NCBI GenBank assembly: GCA_958296165.1
Contig: OY282447.1
Coordinates: 1,240,001-1,304,000 of the forward strand
Direction: 5' to 3'
DNA length: 64,000 nucleotides
From: an uncultured Pseudomonadales bacterium
GTDB lineage: Bacteria > Pseudomonadota > Gammaproteobacteria > Pseudomonadales > Azotimanducaceae
The position numbers were made by a program, and so were the translations under genes. The notes below the pieces were generated by a model. That model worked only from the letters and a program-made list of their open reading frames with translations. It did no database searches and was not told the origin of the DNA. Shown here one piece after another: positions 26,769-43,527 of the stretch (positions are counted from its first letter, which is position 1; every line of letters starts with the position of its first letter).

Positions 26769-27542
26769 ATGTCGACTAGAGTTCTAAAGTGGGTGCTGAT
26801 TGGCCTCGTCGCGGCAAACCTGCTGGTTGCCGCGGCATGGTGGGCCAAAGACGACCTTGTGAAGGCCGGCCTTCTAGGCGGCCCGCCGGAGCGCCGCGTG
26901 GATCTCGCCAAACTGCCTTTGCCGCCCATTGAGGTCGTCGAGCCAGAGGAAGAGCCCGCGCCGGTGGTTAATGAAGACGCGGCATCGCCGCCGGACTCCG
27001 CGGAAACGCCGCCCGAGCTCGATGAAGCGCCCGCGCCCGCAGCAGAGGCGGATTCCTCCGCGCTGGCGGACCTCGCCGAGCCGCGCGCGGCCCCGCCAAC
27101 CACTCTCACATGCGTTGTCGCCGGCCCATTCGAGGACAAATCGGCCGCCAAATCACTGGCGGCCCGATTCGAGGCCGCCGGCGGCACCGCGCAAGTCGAC
27201 GCCGAGACGGTCGAAGCGCCGCCGAAGTATCTGGTCTTCGTGGCACCGGCCAGCAAGCAAGCCGCCGCGCGCACATGGCAAGAGTTGACGGCGCGAGAGA
27301 TCGATGCCTACGTCATCCCCAGGGGCGCACGCGCAAACGGCGTCTCGGTCGGCGTATTCAGCGTTCAAGATCGCGCGGTGGCGCAACGCGACCGCGTGGC
27401 AGCGCTAGGACACTCCGTTCTGATTCATCAACAGTCGCGCACTCGCACGGTCTACCGAGTGGTCGGCCGCGGCGTGCCGGACGAAGGCCTGGTTGACGCG
27501 GCCGTGGTGCCGTGCGAAGGCGACGAAGCAGAGACGCGCTGA
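26769..27542 (+). CDS. SPOR-domain membrane protein
   Basis: The 257-residue protein has one membrane segment at the N-terminus (VLKWVLIGLVAANLLVAAAWW), an acidic proline- and alanine-rich linker (about 55-110) and a C-terminal SPOR-like domain (VVAGPFEDKSAAKSLAARF, GVSVGVFSVQDRAVAQRDRV). SPOR domains bind denuded peptidoglycan, often at the division site. It follows coaX by five bases, the arrangement seen in related genomes. Confidence 0.82.
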   Translation: MSTRVLKWVLIGLVAANLLVAAAWWAKDDLVKAGLLGGPPERRVDLAKLPLPPIEVVEPEEEPAPVVNEDAASPPDSAETPPELDEAPAPAAEADSSALADLAEPRAAPPTTLTCVVAGPFEDKSAAKSLAARFEAAGGTAQVDAETVEAPPKYLVFVAPASKQAAARTWQELTAREIDAYVIPRGARANGVSVGVFSVQDRAVAQRDRVAALGHSVLIHQQSRTRTVYRVVGRGVPDEGLVDAAVVPCEGDEAETR

Positions 27543-27589
27543 CAGCGTCCGGCTAGACGAACGAGCAAACGAAGCGAACGAGCACGGTG

Positions 27590-27618
27590 TTGCCTGGCAC
27601 CCGCTGCTGCGCTAGGGT
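27590..27618 (+). promoter_or_regulatory. Possible promoter for the tRNA-Thr(UGU) gene
   Basis: TTGCCT (27590-27595) and TAGGGT (27613-27618) are separated by 17 bases and stand 30 bases before the tRNA. The hexamers match consensus only partly. Confidence 0.35.
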
Positions 27619-27647
27619 TGCCGTTGAACCCGCAAGGTGCGCGGTGC

Positions 27648-27720
27648 GCCGCCATAGCTCAGCCGGTAGAGCAGCTCACTTGTAATGAGAAGGTCCGGGG
27701 TTCGATCCCTCGTGGCGGCA
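27648..27720 (+). tRNA. tRNA-Thr (anticodon UGU)
   Basis: Acceptor arms GCCGCCA and TGGCGGC pair fully; D-arm AGCTCAGCCGGTAGAGC, anticodon loop CTTGTAA (anticodon TGT) and T-loop GGTTCGATC are standard. Discriminator A ends the gene, and the CCA tail is not encoded (CCG follows). The first pair of the anticodon stem is a G-A mismatch. It opens the classic Thr-Tyr-Gly-Thr-tuf cluster. Confidence 0.95.
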
Positions 27721-27805
27721 CCGGCCATTGGCTGGGCGGCTCGGTCGACCTTTCCGCATTGTCTGGAGCGCCTCAAGCCCCATGTGAAATGCCCGAAATA
27801 CGGCG

Positions 27806-27834
27806 TTGACAACACGTAGCGCCGTGGGCATTAT
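27806..27834 (+). promoter_or_regulatory. Promoter upstream of tRNA-Tyr
   Basis: A consensus -35 TTGACA (27806-27811) and a -10 CATTAT (27829-27834) are spaced by 17 bases, 26 bases before the tRNA-Tyr 5' end. It would serve the Tyr-Gly-Thr-tuf part of the cluster. Confidence 0.6.
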
Positions 27835-27859
27835 GCCGCGTCCATTTGATGCGAGTCCC

Positions 27860-27944
27860 GGAGGGGTTCCCGAGCGGCCAAAGGGATCAGACTGTAAATC
27901 TGACGGCTACGCCTTCGTAGGTTCGAATCCTACCCCCTCCACCA
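27860..27944 (+). tRNA. tRNA-Tyr (anticodon GUA)
   Basis: An 85-base class II tRNA with acceptor GGAGGGG/CCCCTCC, anticodon loop CTGTAAA, a long variable arm and GGTTCGAATCC T-arm. The CCA end is encoded. It closely resembles the Escherichia coli tyrosine tRNA. Confidence 0.96.
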
Positions 27945-28021
27945 AGGCGGTGGGTGTCGAAGCGAAGGCGCGTTCTCGTCCGCGCCGTTCTTTCATATGC
28001 GGCGTGACGAACGAGCGCAAC

Positions 28022-28095
28022 GCGGGTATAGTTCAGAGGTAGAACCTCAGCCTTCCAAGCTGATGGCGCGGGTTCGATTCCCGCTACCCGCTCCA
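28022..28095 (+). tRNA. tRNA-Gly (anticodon UCC)
   Basis: A 74-base tRNA with acceptor GCGGGTA/TACCCGC, anticodon loop CTTCCAA (TCC) and T-arm GGTTCGATTCC. CCA is encoded. It is third in the cluster. Confidence 0.96.
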
Positions 28096-28148
28096 TCGAT
28101 GCCGGACATGAATCGACAGCTTCTGACGCTTGAGTGGTACCCGCGTGC

Positions 28149-28224
28149 GCTCACATAGCTCAGTTGGTAGAGCACTTCCTTGGTAAGGAAGAGGCCATCG
28201 GTTCAAGTCCGATTGTGAGCACCA
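28149..28224 (+). tRNA. tRNA-Thr (anticodon GGU)
   Basis: A 76-base tRNA with acceptor GCTCACA/TGTGAGC, anticodon loop TTGGTAA (GGT) and encoded CCA. It precedes tuf by about 120 bases. Confidence 0.96.
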
Positions 28225-28345
28225 GAACAGACTTTCGTTGCGTTCTGCCCTTGGTGAACAGGCGGAACACAGCGGTAGACCGCGCAAGAAGCGCTTTGCA
28301 CAGTATCAACAGCAGTTGAGCACGAAGTAAGGAGACGGTGGCGAA

Positions 28346-29542
28346 ATGGCCAAAGAAAGATTCGAACGCACCAAGCCGCATATCAATGTAGGCACGATCG
28401 GGCACGTGGACCACGGCAAGACCACGCTCACCGCGGCCATCACCAAGATCTGCGCTGCGCGCCACGGCGGCGAGGTGAAAGAGTTCGACGAGATCGACAA
28501 CGCGCCGGAGGAGCGGGAGCGCGGCATCACCATTGCCACGACCCATGTCGAGTACGAGAGCACCAACCGGCACTACGCGCACGTGGACTGCCCCGGTCAC
28601 CAAGATTACGTGAAGAACATGATCACGGGCGCAGCCCAGATGGACGGCGCCATCCTGCTGGTCTCCGCAGTCGACGGCCCGATGCCGCAGACCCGCGAGC
28701 ACGTCTTGCTTGCCCGCCAAGTCGGCGTGCCGCGCATCGTCGTCTACATGAACAAGGTGGACCAGCTCGAAGAAGACGAACGCGAGGAATTCGTCGAGCT
28801 GGTTACTCTGGACATCGAAGAGATCCTCACGCAGAACGAGTTCCCCGAGGACACTCCCATCGTCGTCGGCAGCGCCCTCAAGGCGCTTGAAGGCGATGCG
28901 TCCGAAATGGGCGAAGGCAGCGTCAACGAGCTCCTGAACACGCTCGACGAGTACATCCCAGAACCGGAGCGACCGGTCGATCAACCGTTTCTGATGCCCA
29001 TCGAGGACGTCTTCACGATCCAAGGCCGCGGCACCGTGGTCACCGGCAGGGTAGACAGGGGCATCGTGAAAGTGGGCCAAGAAGTCGAGATCGTCGGCAT
29101 TCGCGAGACGCAGCGCACCACCTGCACCGGCGTAGAGATGTTTCGCAAGCTGCTCGACGAAGGCCGCGCCGGCGAGAATGTCGGCGTGCTGCTGCGCGGC
29201 ACCAAGCGCGAGGATGTCGAGCGCGGCCAAGTGCTGGCCATCCCCGGCAGTATCACCCCGCACACGGAATTCGAGGCAGAGGTTTACGTCCTCTCCAAAG
29301 ACGAGGGCGGCCGCCACACGCCGTTCTTCAAGGGCTATCGGCCACAGTTCTACTTCCGCACCACGGATGTCACTGGCGCCGTAGCGCTGCCGGAGAACGT
29401 GGAGATGGTGATGCCCGGCGACAACGTGGCCATGGAAGTGTCGCTCATAAGCCCCATCGCCATGGACGAGGGCCAGCGCTTCGCCATTCGCGAAGGCGGG
29501 CGCACGGTAGGCGCTGGCGTGGTAACCAAGATCATCGCGTAA
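28346..29542 (+). CDS. tuf: Elongation factor Tu
   Basis: EF-Tu brings aminoacyl-tRNA to the ribosome with GTP. The 398 residues contain the P-loop GHVDHGKTT, switch [13 protein letters not shown], the NKVD base-recognition motif, and well-conserved domains 2 and 3. The otherwise near-universal DCPGHADYVK reads [10 protein letters not shown], with Gln86 (codon CAA at 28601-28603) beside the catalytic His85. A good ribosome binding site (AAGGAGA) precedes ATG 28346. The last base of its TAA stop is also the first base of tRNA-Trp. Confidence 0.97.
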   Translation: MAKERFERTKPHINVGTIGHVDHGKTTLTAAITKICAARHGGEVKEFDEIDNAPEERERGITIATTHVEYESTNRHYAHVDCPGHQDYVKNMITGAAQMDGAILLVSAVDGPMPQTREHVLLARQVGVPRIVVYMNKVDQLEEDEREEFVELVTLDIEEILTQNEFPEDTPIVVGSALKALEGDASEMGEGSVNELLNTLDEYIPEPERPVDQPFLMPIEDVFTIQGRGTVVTGRVDRGIVKVGQEVEIVGIRETQRTTCTGVEMFRKLLDEGRAGENVGVLLRGTKREDVERGQVLAIPGSITPHTEFEAEVYVLSKDEGGRHTPFFKGYRPQFYFRTTDVTGAVALPENVEMVMPGDNVAMEVSLISPIAMDEGQRFAIREGGRTVGAGVVTKIIA

Positions 29543-29617
29543 GGCCAGTAGCTCAATCGGTAGAGCAGCGGTCTCCAAAACCGCAGGTTGGGGGTTCGAT
29601 TCCCTCCTGGCCTGCCA
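29542..29617 (+). tRNA. tRNA-Trp (anticodon CCA)
   Basis: A 76-base tRNA with acceptor AGGCCAG/CTGGCCT, anticodon loop CTCCAAA (CCA), T-arm GGTTCGATTCC and encoded CCA tail. The 5' base A29542 is the third base of the tuf stop codon. Position between tuf and secE is the standard order. Confidence 0.95.
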
Positions 29618-29637
29618 GAAGGCAGTTGAGCGACCTA

Positions 29638-29661
29638 GCCTCGCTAGCGAGCTAGCGAGGC
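29638..29661 (+). other. Perfect palindrome between tRNA-Trp and secE
   Basis: GCCTCGCTAGC-GA-GCTAGCGAGGC forms arms of 11 pairs with a two-base centre, so as RNA it would fold with a slightly shorter stem. No T-run follows, so it is not a classic terminator. It may be a processing or stabilising hairpin for the secE transcript after tRNA excision. Confidence 0.45.
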
Positions 29662-29690
29662 GGCAAAGGCACCAAGCAAGGGCTTGAGAT

Positions 29691-30065
29691 TTGGCGACAA
29701 CGGAACACAACGACGGCGCACAGAATTTCATCGATTGGATGAAGTGGATGGCCGTGCTCGCCTTGGGCGCCGGCGGCGTATTCGGCAACTGGTACTACCA
29801 AGACGAATCGCTGTTGATCCGCGCCGTGGCATTGGTGGCGACGGGCCTGTTGGCTGGCTTCGTCGCACTGCAGACGGAGCGTGGCCAGCGCGTTTGGAAC
29901 CTGGCGCGCCACGCGCGCACTGAACTTCGGCGCGTAGTCTGGCCGACCCGCCAAGAGGCCAGCCAGACTACGCTGATCGTCTTGATCCTGATTCTCTTCT
30001 TTTCGCTGATACTGTGGGGGCTTGATTCCCTGCTCAGCATGCTCGTGCAAATGGTATTGGGGTAG
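29691..30065 (+). CDS. secE: Preprotein translocase subunit SecE
   Basis: SecE clamps the SecY channel. The 124-residue protein has three membrane segments as in gammaproteobacteria ([36 protein letters not shown] and [17 protein letters not shown]) and the conserved amphipathic helix [23 protein letters not shown] 29691 is the first start in the frame. nusG follows by four bases. Confidence 0.93.
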   Translation: MATTEHNDGAQNFIDWMKWMAVLALGAGGVFGNWYYQDESLLIRAVALVATGLLAGFVALQTERGQRVWNLARHARTELRRVVWPTRQEASQTTLIVLILILFFSLILWGLDSLLSMLVQMVLG

Positions 30066-30069
30066 GCCG

Positions 30070-30597
30070 ATGCGATGGTATGTGGTGCATGCCTATTCGG
30101 GCTTCGAGAAGGTAGTGATGCGGTCACTCAAGGAGCGCATCGACACGTCGAGCGTGAAGGATCAGTTCGGCGAAGTTCTCGTGCCCACCGAGGAAGTCGT
30201 CGAGATGCGCGCCGGCAAGAAACGCCGCAGCGAGCGCAAGTTCTTCCCCGGCTACGTGTTGGTTCACATGGACTTGAATGAAGACACATGGCATGTGGTG
30301 AAGTCGACGCCGCGCGTGATGGGCTTTATCGGCGGCAAGGCCGATGCCCCGGCGCCGCTGTCCGATACCGAGGCGAACGCCATTCTGGCGCGTGTCCGCG
30401 AGGGCAGCGAGAAGGCGACGCCCAAGACGATGTTCGAACCGGGCGAGCTAGTCCGCGTGATCGAGGGGCCGTTCAACGATTTCAACGGTGTCGTGGAGGA
30501 AGTGAACTACGACAAGAGCCGAATGATCGTCGGCGTTACGATCTTTGGCCGTTCGACGCCTGTCGAACTCGATTTCTCCCAAGTAGAGAAGGGATAG
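30070..30597 (+). CDS. nusG: Transcription termination/antitermination factor NusG
   Basis: NusG binds RNA polymerase and links it to Rho or the ribosome. The 175-residue protein shows [32 protein letters not shown] and the KOW domain ([20 protein letters not shown]). ATG 30070 is four bases after the secE stop. Confidence 0.96.
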   Translation: MRWYVVHAYSGFEKVVMRSLKERIDTSSVKDQFGEVLVPTEEVVEMRAGKKRRSERKFFPGYVLVHMDLNEDTWHVVKSTPRVMGFIGGKADAPAPLSDTEANAILARVREGSEKATPKTMFEPGELVRVIEGPFNDFNGVVEEVNYDKSRMIVGVTIFGRSTPVELDFSQVEKG

Positions 30598-30672
30598 CGC
30601 CGACGCTCAAGACGCTGGACGCCAAGAGCGCCAAAGCAAGAGCCAAGAGGCAAGAGTAGAGAACACAACCAC

Positions 30673-31104
30673 ATGGCCAAGAAAGTCACCGCCTACGTCA
30701 AACTGCAAGTGCCAGCCGGGCAGGCCAATCCCAGCCCGCCGGTTGGCCCCGCGCTGGGCCAACACGGCGTCAACATCATGGAGTTCTGCAAGACCTTCAA
30801 CGCCCAGACGCAGAATCAGGAGCAGGGTTTGCCCGTGCCGGTGGTCATCACCGTATACGCCGACCGTTCCTTCACCTTCATCACCAAGACGCCGCCAGCG
30901 GCGGTGCTGCTGCGCAAGGCAGCCGGCCTCGACAAGGGCTCCGGGCGGCCCAATACCGACAAACGCGGCACCGTCAATCGAGAGCAGCTCGAAGACATCG
31001 CCAAGCTGAAAATGCCGGACCTCAACGCCGCCGACCTAGAAGCTGCCGTTCGCACCATCGCCGGCAGCGCCCGCAGCGCCGGCATCCAAGTGGAGGGCCT
31101 CTAG
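30673..31104 (+). CDS. rplK: 50S ribosomal protein L11
   Basis: L11 forms the GTPase-associated centre with 23S rRNA. The 143 residues are typical ([51 protein letters not shown]). Its last codons also contain the Shine-Dalgarno-like GGAGGG for the following start. The 3' end of the gene is included in an 83-bp tandem duplication, so the stop overlaps the GTG of a 27-codon frame rather than that of rplA itself. Confidence 0.97.
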   Translation: MAKKVTAYVKLQVPAGQANPSPPVGPALGQHGVNIMEFCKTFNAQTQNQEQGLPVPVVITVYADRSFTFITKTPPAAVLLRKAAGLDKGSGRPNTDKRGTVNREQLEDIAKLKMPDLNAADLEAAVRTIAGSARSAGIQVEGL

Positions 31105-31236
31105 TGGCCAGAACCAGCAACCGCATGCGCGCGATCGCCGAGGGAGTCGATCGCCGCAGCGCCGGCATCCAAGGGGAGGGCCTCTAGTGGCCAGAACCAG
31201 CAACCGCATGCGTGCTATCGCTGAAAGAGTCGATCG
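31071..31236. repeat. 83-bp tandem duplication across the rplK/rplA junction
   Basis: 31071-31153 and 31154-31236 are about 92% identical. Each unit holds the end of rplK (SAGIQ-EGL plus TAG) and the beginning of rplA ([16 protein letters not shown]). The differences cluster in the second half of the unit. Since 83 is not a multiple of three, neither ribosomal protein is lengthened; instead a new small frame is created between them. Confidence 0.95.
31104..31187 (+). CDS. 27-residue frame made by the duplication
   Basis: GTG 31104 overlaps the rplK stop (TAGTG), and the frame ends in TAG at 31185-31187, which overlaps the rplA GTG in the same way. The peptide [18 protein letters not shown]... 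joins the L1 N-terminus to the L11 C-terminus. A GGAGGG lies seven bases upstream of its start, as for rplA. It could serve as a coupling relay so that ribosomes pass from rplK to rplA; whether a stable peptide exists is unknown. Confidence 0.5.
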   Translation: MARTSNRMRAIAEGVDRRSAGIQGEGL

Positions 31237-31882
31237 CGGCAGCGCCTATCCAATCGAGGAAGCCGCCTCGCTGCTCGCCGAATTGTCCAAGACCGGCTTC
31301 GATGAGTCCGTCGACGTCGCAGTCAACTTGGGCATAGACCCGCGCAAATCCGATCAGACCGTGCGCGGCGCCACGACGTTGCCGCACGGCTCCGGCAAGC
31401 AGGCACGAGTGGCGGTGTTTGCGCAGGGCGCCGCCGCCGACCAGGCCATCGCCGCTGGCGCCGATGAGGTCGGGCTCGAGGACTTGGCGCAGCGCGTGCG
31501 CGACGGCGAGTTGGATTTCGATGTAGTGATTGCGAGCCCCGATGCCATGCGCGTGGTGGGGCCGTTGGGGCGCATGCTCGGCCCACGCGGGCTGATGCCC
31601 AATCCGAAGACCGGCACCGTGACGGCAGACGTGGCAACGGCGGTGCAGAACGCCAAGGCAGGCCAAGTGCAGTTCCGTGCCGACCGCGGCGGGGTGATCC
31701 ACGGCAGCGTCGGCACCGTCCGCTTTGAACCGCAGCAAATCAAAGAGAACCTCGAGGCCTTGATCGCGGACCTCAAGAAAGCCAGGCCGGCTTCCGCCAA
31801 GGGCCTGTACGTGAAGAAAATCACCCTGTCCACCACCATGGGGCCAGGCCTGCAAATCGACGAGTCGACACTGGCGGGATAG
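31187..31882 (+). CDS. rplA: 50S ribosomal protein L1
   Basis: L1 forms the stalk at the E site and commonly represses its own operon by binding mRNA. The 231 residues carry [37 protein letters not shown] and [17 protein letters not shown] 31187 is the start; the identical GTG at 31104 belongs to the duplicated copy and is out of frame with the rest. rplJ starts two bases after its stop. Confidence 0.96.
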   Translation: MARTSNRMRAIAERVDRGSAYPIEEAASLLAELSKTGFDESVDVAVNLGIDPRKSDQTVRGATTLPHGSGKQARVAVFAQGAAADQAIAAGADEVGLEDLAQRVRDGELDFDVVIASPDAMRVVGPLGRMLGPRGLMPNPKTGTVTADVATAVQNAKAGQVQFRADRGGVIHGSVGTVRFEPQQIKENLEALIADLKKARPASAKGLYVKKITLSTTMGPGLQIDESTLAG

Positions 31883-31884
31883 CG

Positions 31885-32418
31885 ATGGCACTGCGGCTGG
31901 ACCAGAAGAAGGCGATTGTCTCGGAAGTAAGCGAGGCGGCCGGCAGTGCCCTGTCGGCCGTGCTGGCGGACTACCGAGGCTTGACCGTCGGCGACCTCAC
32001 CGATTTACGGCGCCGAGCGCGGGAATCCGGCGTCTATCTGCGCGTCGTGCGCAACTCGCTGCTCAAGCGCGCGGTCATCGGCACCGAATACGAGTGCTTG
32101 AGCGACGCCGCCGCGGGGCCGACCATCCTGGCCCTTTCACAAGAGGATCCGGGCGCCGCAGCGCGTCTGCTGAGAGACGCCGCAGCGCACTTCGAGGCGC
32201 TCGACGTCAAGGCGGTCTCCATCGGCGGCCACGCATACCCCGCCGAAGACATCGACCGCGTGGCGTCGTTGCCGACACGCGACGAGGCGATCGCCCAGCT
32301 CATGGCCGTCATGCAGGCGCCATTGGCCAAGTTGGCGCGCACGCTGCAGGAGGTGCCAGCCCAGCTGGCGCGACTACTCCAAGCGATTCGCGAGCAGAAA
32401 GAGAGCGCCGCGCAGTAG
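31885..32418 (+). CDS. rplJ: 50S ribosomal protein L10
   Basis: L10 anchors L7/L12 dimers to the ribosome. The 177-residue protein has the N-terminal rRNA-binding domain ([32 protein letters not shown]) and a C-terminal helix for L7/L12 binding ([19 protein letters not shown]). It begins only two bases after rplA, so a separate rplJ leader or promoter as in E. coli is not present. Confidence 0.95.
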   Translation: MALRLDQKKAIVSEVSEAAGSALSAVLADYRGLTVGDLTDLRRRARESGVYLRVVRNSLLKRAVIGTEYECLSDAAAGPTILALSQEDPGAAARLLRDAAAHFEALDVKAVSIGGHAYPAEDIDRVASLPTRDEAIAQLMAVMQAPLAKLARTLQEVPAQLARLLQAIREQKESAAQ

Positions 32419-32520
32419 GGCGCGAGCGCAGAACACCGATTCGCCGCAGCCGCTCATATCCAAGCACCCATTGCGACGCAAATCAGGCAAAATAGAGCAA
32501 CCTTAAGGAGACGACCAAAC

Positions 32521-32904
32521 ATGCCTTTGTCCAAAGACGACATTCTGAACGCAATCGCCGACATGAGCGTCATGGAGGTCGTCGAGCTCGTCCAGTCCAT
32601 GGAGGAAAAGTTCGGCGTCACTGCGGCTGCTGCCGTAGCAGCAGCGCCGGCCGCTGCCGCCGGCGATGACGATCAAGCGGCTGCTGATGAGCAGACCGAG
32701 TTCACCGTGGTGCTATCCGGCATCGGCGAGAAGAAAGTGAACGTAATCAAAGAAGTACGCACCATCACCGGACTGGGGCTGAAGGAGGCCAAAGCTTTGG
32801 TGGACTCAGTACCTTCGCCCGTCAAGGAGGGCATCGGCAAGGACGAAACGGAGGAGATCAAAAAGCAATTGGAAGACGCAGGCGCAACGGTCGAGGTCAA
32901 GTAG
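32521..32904 (+). CDS. rplL: 50S ribosomal protein L7/L12
   Basis: L7/L12 is the multi-copy stalk protein that recruits translation factors. The 127 residues have an N-terminal dimerisation helix pair, an Ala-rich hinge ([20 protein letters not shown]) and the C-terminal factor-binding domain ([20 protein letters not shown]). TAAGGAGA stands before ATG 32521. The 100-base gap after rplJ holds no gene. Confidence 0.96.
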   Translation: MPLSKDDILNAIADMSVMEVVELVQSMEEKFGVTAAAAVAAAPAAAAGDDDQAAADEQTEFTVVLSGIGEKKVNVIKEVRTITGLGLKEAKALVDSVPSPVKEGIGKDETEEIKKQLEDAGATVEVK

Positions 32905-32970
32905 ATCTCCGCCGCGCGAGTTAATTTCCCTGCTGACCGTGCGTCTCGGGCAGGCGCACGGCCGCAGCTC

Positions 32971-32990
32971 TTGGCCCATACACGGGCCAA
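32971..32990 (+). other. Hairpins in the rplL-rpoB gap (possible attenuator/processing site)
   Basis: TTGGCCC-ATACAC-GGGCCAA is a perfect seven-pair stem. Further down the 225-base gap, GGCGGC...GCCGCC (about 33026-33054) and TTAAG-AG-CGCG-TCA-CGCG-CTTAA (about 33077-33100) can also fold. The first of these downstream stems has a CTTTT in its loop, but none is followed by a long T-run. In E. coli this gap contains an attenuator and an RNase III site; a similar role here is inference. Confidence 0.45.
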
Positions 32991-33129
32991 CAGGTCATGG
33001 GGCCACCCCAAACGGTTTGCGTTAGGGGGCGGCCTTTTGTCGCTTCGGTGCCGCCTCATCGACATCGGAGAACGCCTTAAGAGCGCGTCACGCGCTTAAC
33101 GACAGCGCACTTGGAGCACTTGGAATCGA

Positions 33130-37434
<4,305 letters not shown>

Positions 37435-37462
37435 CGTGCCGAAGGAGGGTTAGGAGAGAGAC

Positions 37463-41659
<4,197 letters not shown>

Positions 41660-41769
41660 CGGTTCATCCCCTATGGGGGCGCGGCGTGGCGGCGTAGGCC
41701 GACACGTCGCGCTCTGTCTTCGACGACAAGCGCGATCAGCGGCGGCAGCCCTTGGTGGGCGCATCGGCC

Positions 41770-43212
41770 TTATCCATCGTGAAGCACCGCGCCAGCCGCT
41801 TCCGCCACCCGCGTGCCGGCGAAGAAACGCGGGTTGGTCTTGCCCCAGAAATGCACCGGGTTCTCGAACACGAAGCGCCGGAAGCCGGCCTCGTCGATGC
41901 GGCCATCCTCCACCAGCTCGTAGGCTTCGGTGACCACCTGCGACATGTCCTGCACGTCGAAGTGGCCAATGTCTGAACCGAACAACGTCTTGATCTCCGC
42001 ACCCAAGGGGTTGCAGTCGCGGTTGAACGCCCAGGCGTTGTTGGAGTCGTCCGCTTCGCAGCCGAAGAAGAACGGTTCAACGAACAAGCGCCCGAAGTCC
42101 TGCTCGGACGCAATCCCGCACGCCGAGTAGTCGTCGATGTCGGCAATGCCGCCGGTCGTGCTCGCACCGTTGCGGGCGCCGATGCCGTCGCCGGCGCGGA
42201 TCGCCGCCGCCATTTGCGGCGGCGCGAATCGCTCCGCAAGGGCCACCAGCTCGTCTCTATCCAAGTTGGCCGGGTTCACATCTTCAAGCGCGGCGCGATT
42301 GCGGATGTGCCAATGGCCGATGAGGTCTGCGTAAAGCAGGCAGGCAAAGCCGACGCCGCCTTCCAGAAACGCAAAGTTGAGGCCTGGAAACCGGCGCGTT
42401 ACGCCGCCTAGGAAGATGGCTTTGCACACCGCTTCGGAGGCGGCGGCGAAGTGGCCGATGTGGTTGTAGCAGAAGTTAGACGGCGACATGCGAAAGGCAC
42501 GCCCGCGCGAGCCGCGGTGGAATGTGGGCGACACCGACAGCTCTTCGCACTTGCGCCAGACGGGATCGTAGTCGTAGGCGCTATCCAAGCCGATGCAGTC
42601 GTACCACACCGCGAGATCCGTCGCGTCCGGACGATCTTCGGCGACCTTGGCCACGGGGCGGTCGATCATGCTGTTCAGCATCACCGCCTTGAGGCCCAGT
42701 TCGCCCACGGCGTGCTCCAACTCGGCGATGGCTTCCTCTGGATGATGCATGGGAATCACCGCCGCGGGTGTCATGCGATCGGCGAGTGGATCGAATAGCT
42801 CGGCTTGGTAGACGTTGAACGCCCGGCAGGCGGCGACGCGCGCCTCGGTGTCGTTGACGCGCGGCAGCCCCAGACCCATGGTGGGAAACAGGATGGAGAA
42901 ATCAATGCCGAACTCGTCCAACCGTTCATAGAGCAGTTTCGGCATCATCGCCGTGGCGCGATCGCGGGTATTCTTGGTGGGCGCGCCCCAAAACGCCTCC
43001 TGGGCGATGTTCTCGCGGCGCCGCTCGGCGGGCGACATGCGAAGCGCCTGACCCACGCGGTCGCCGTTGATGCGCATGGCGCGCAGCGCGGCGTCGCCGC
43101 CGATCCTGCGCATCGCCTCGCCAACCACCGGGCCGTACTCCAGCCAGTGCCCGTCCGCGTCGATGACGGGATGGCCAAGACCAGCCCTTAGTTTCGCACC
43201 GTCACTTTCCAT
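41770..43212 (-). CDS. Amidohydrolase-2 family metal-dependent hydrolase
   Basis: The 480-residue protein belongs to the TIM-barrel amidohydrolases (PF04909 type): N-terminal VIDADGHWLEY with the Asp-x-His metal ligands, an MNSMIDRPVA-like core strand, FLEGGVGF and a terminal FGSDIGHFDV with the metal-binding Asp. Members act as decarboxylases or hydrolases on aromatic or lactone substrates; the substrate here is unknown. ATG 43212 is supported by GAGGAGGG upstream; the frame is open further but lacks similarity. It converges on rpoC with about 110 empty bases between. Confidence 0.85.
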   Translation of the reverse strand: MESDGAKLRAGLGHPVIDADGHWLEYGPVVGEAMRRIGGDAALRAMRINGDRVGQALRMSPAERRRENIAQEAFWGAPTKNTRDRATAMMPKLLYERLDEFGIDFSILFPTMGLGLPRVNDTEARVAACRAFNVYQAELFDPLADRMTPAAVIPMHHPEEAIAELEHAVGELGLKAVMLNSMIDRPVAKVAEDRPDATDLAVWYDCIGLDSAYDYDPVWRKCEELSVSPTFHRGSRGRAFRMSPSNFCYNHIGHFAAASEAVCKAIFLGGVTRRFPGLNFAFLEGGVGFACLLYADLIGHWHIRNRAALEDVNPANLDRDELVALAERFAPPQMAAAIRAGDGIGARNGASTTGGIADIDDYSACGIASEQDFGRLFVEPFFFGCEADDSNNAWAFNRDCNPLGAEIKTLFGSDIGHFDVQDMSQVVTEAYELVEDGRIDEAGFRRFVFENPVHFWGKTNPRFFAGTRVAEAAGAVLHDG

Positions 43213-43230
43213 TGTTTCCCTCCTCTTTAC

Positions 43231-43298
43231 TGGCTTCTCGGCCTTCGGCCTCCAGCGCATTGCTTGGCCTCTCGGCCTTGGGCCTCAAGCGTATTGCG
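43231..43298. repeat. 34-bp tandem repeat in the gap before the efflux operon
   Basis: Two adjacent 34-base units (43231-43264 and 43265-43298) differ at about five positions; each contains GGCCTTCGGCC or GGCCTTGGGCC. A second short direct repeat, CACACCATCTCCTA-like, lies near 43355-43384. The 315-base gap 43213-43527 between the divergent amidohydrolase and cusC otherwise shows no gene and should contain both promoters. Confidence 0.7.
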
Positions 43299-43527
43299 GT
43301 GAATCGTCTACCCGTCGTGCCGCCTCGTCAAGCGCTTGAAACGCACCGTTCGCACCACACCATCTCCTACACACCATCTCCTAAGTATGGAATAGCATGG
43401 CGGACGAGCCACGGCTGCGCTACCTATCGACTTGGCTAGGGCGATAGCGCGAACATGCGGAACAATCGTCGGCTCACCGCCTATCAATGATGGCGATAAT
43501 GCCAGCTCGGAGAGCATGTGAGAGGAA

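Noticed and set aside
28160-29788. 542-codon minus-strand frame opposite tuf and two tRNA genes
   Set aside because: It covers tRNA genes and the whole of tuf, has no family similarity and is a composition shadow.
41664-41690. Terminator after rpoC (CCCCTATGGGG)
   Set aside because: The stem has only four pairs, a two-base loop and no T-run, so I cannot support it.
43231-43298. CRISPR-like repeats
   Set aside because: Only two adjacent units without spacers; it is a simple tandem duplication.
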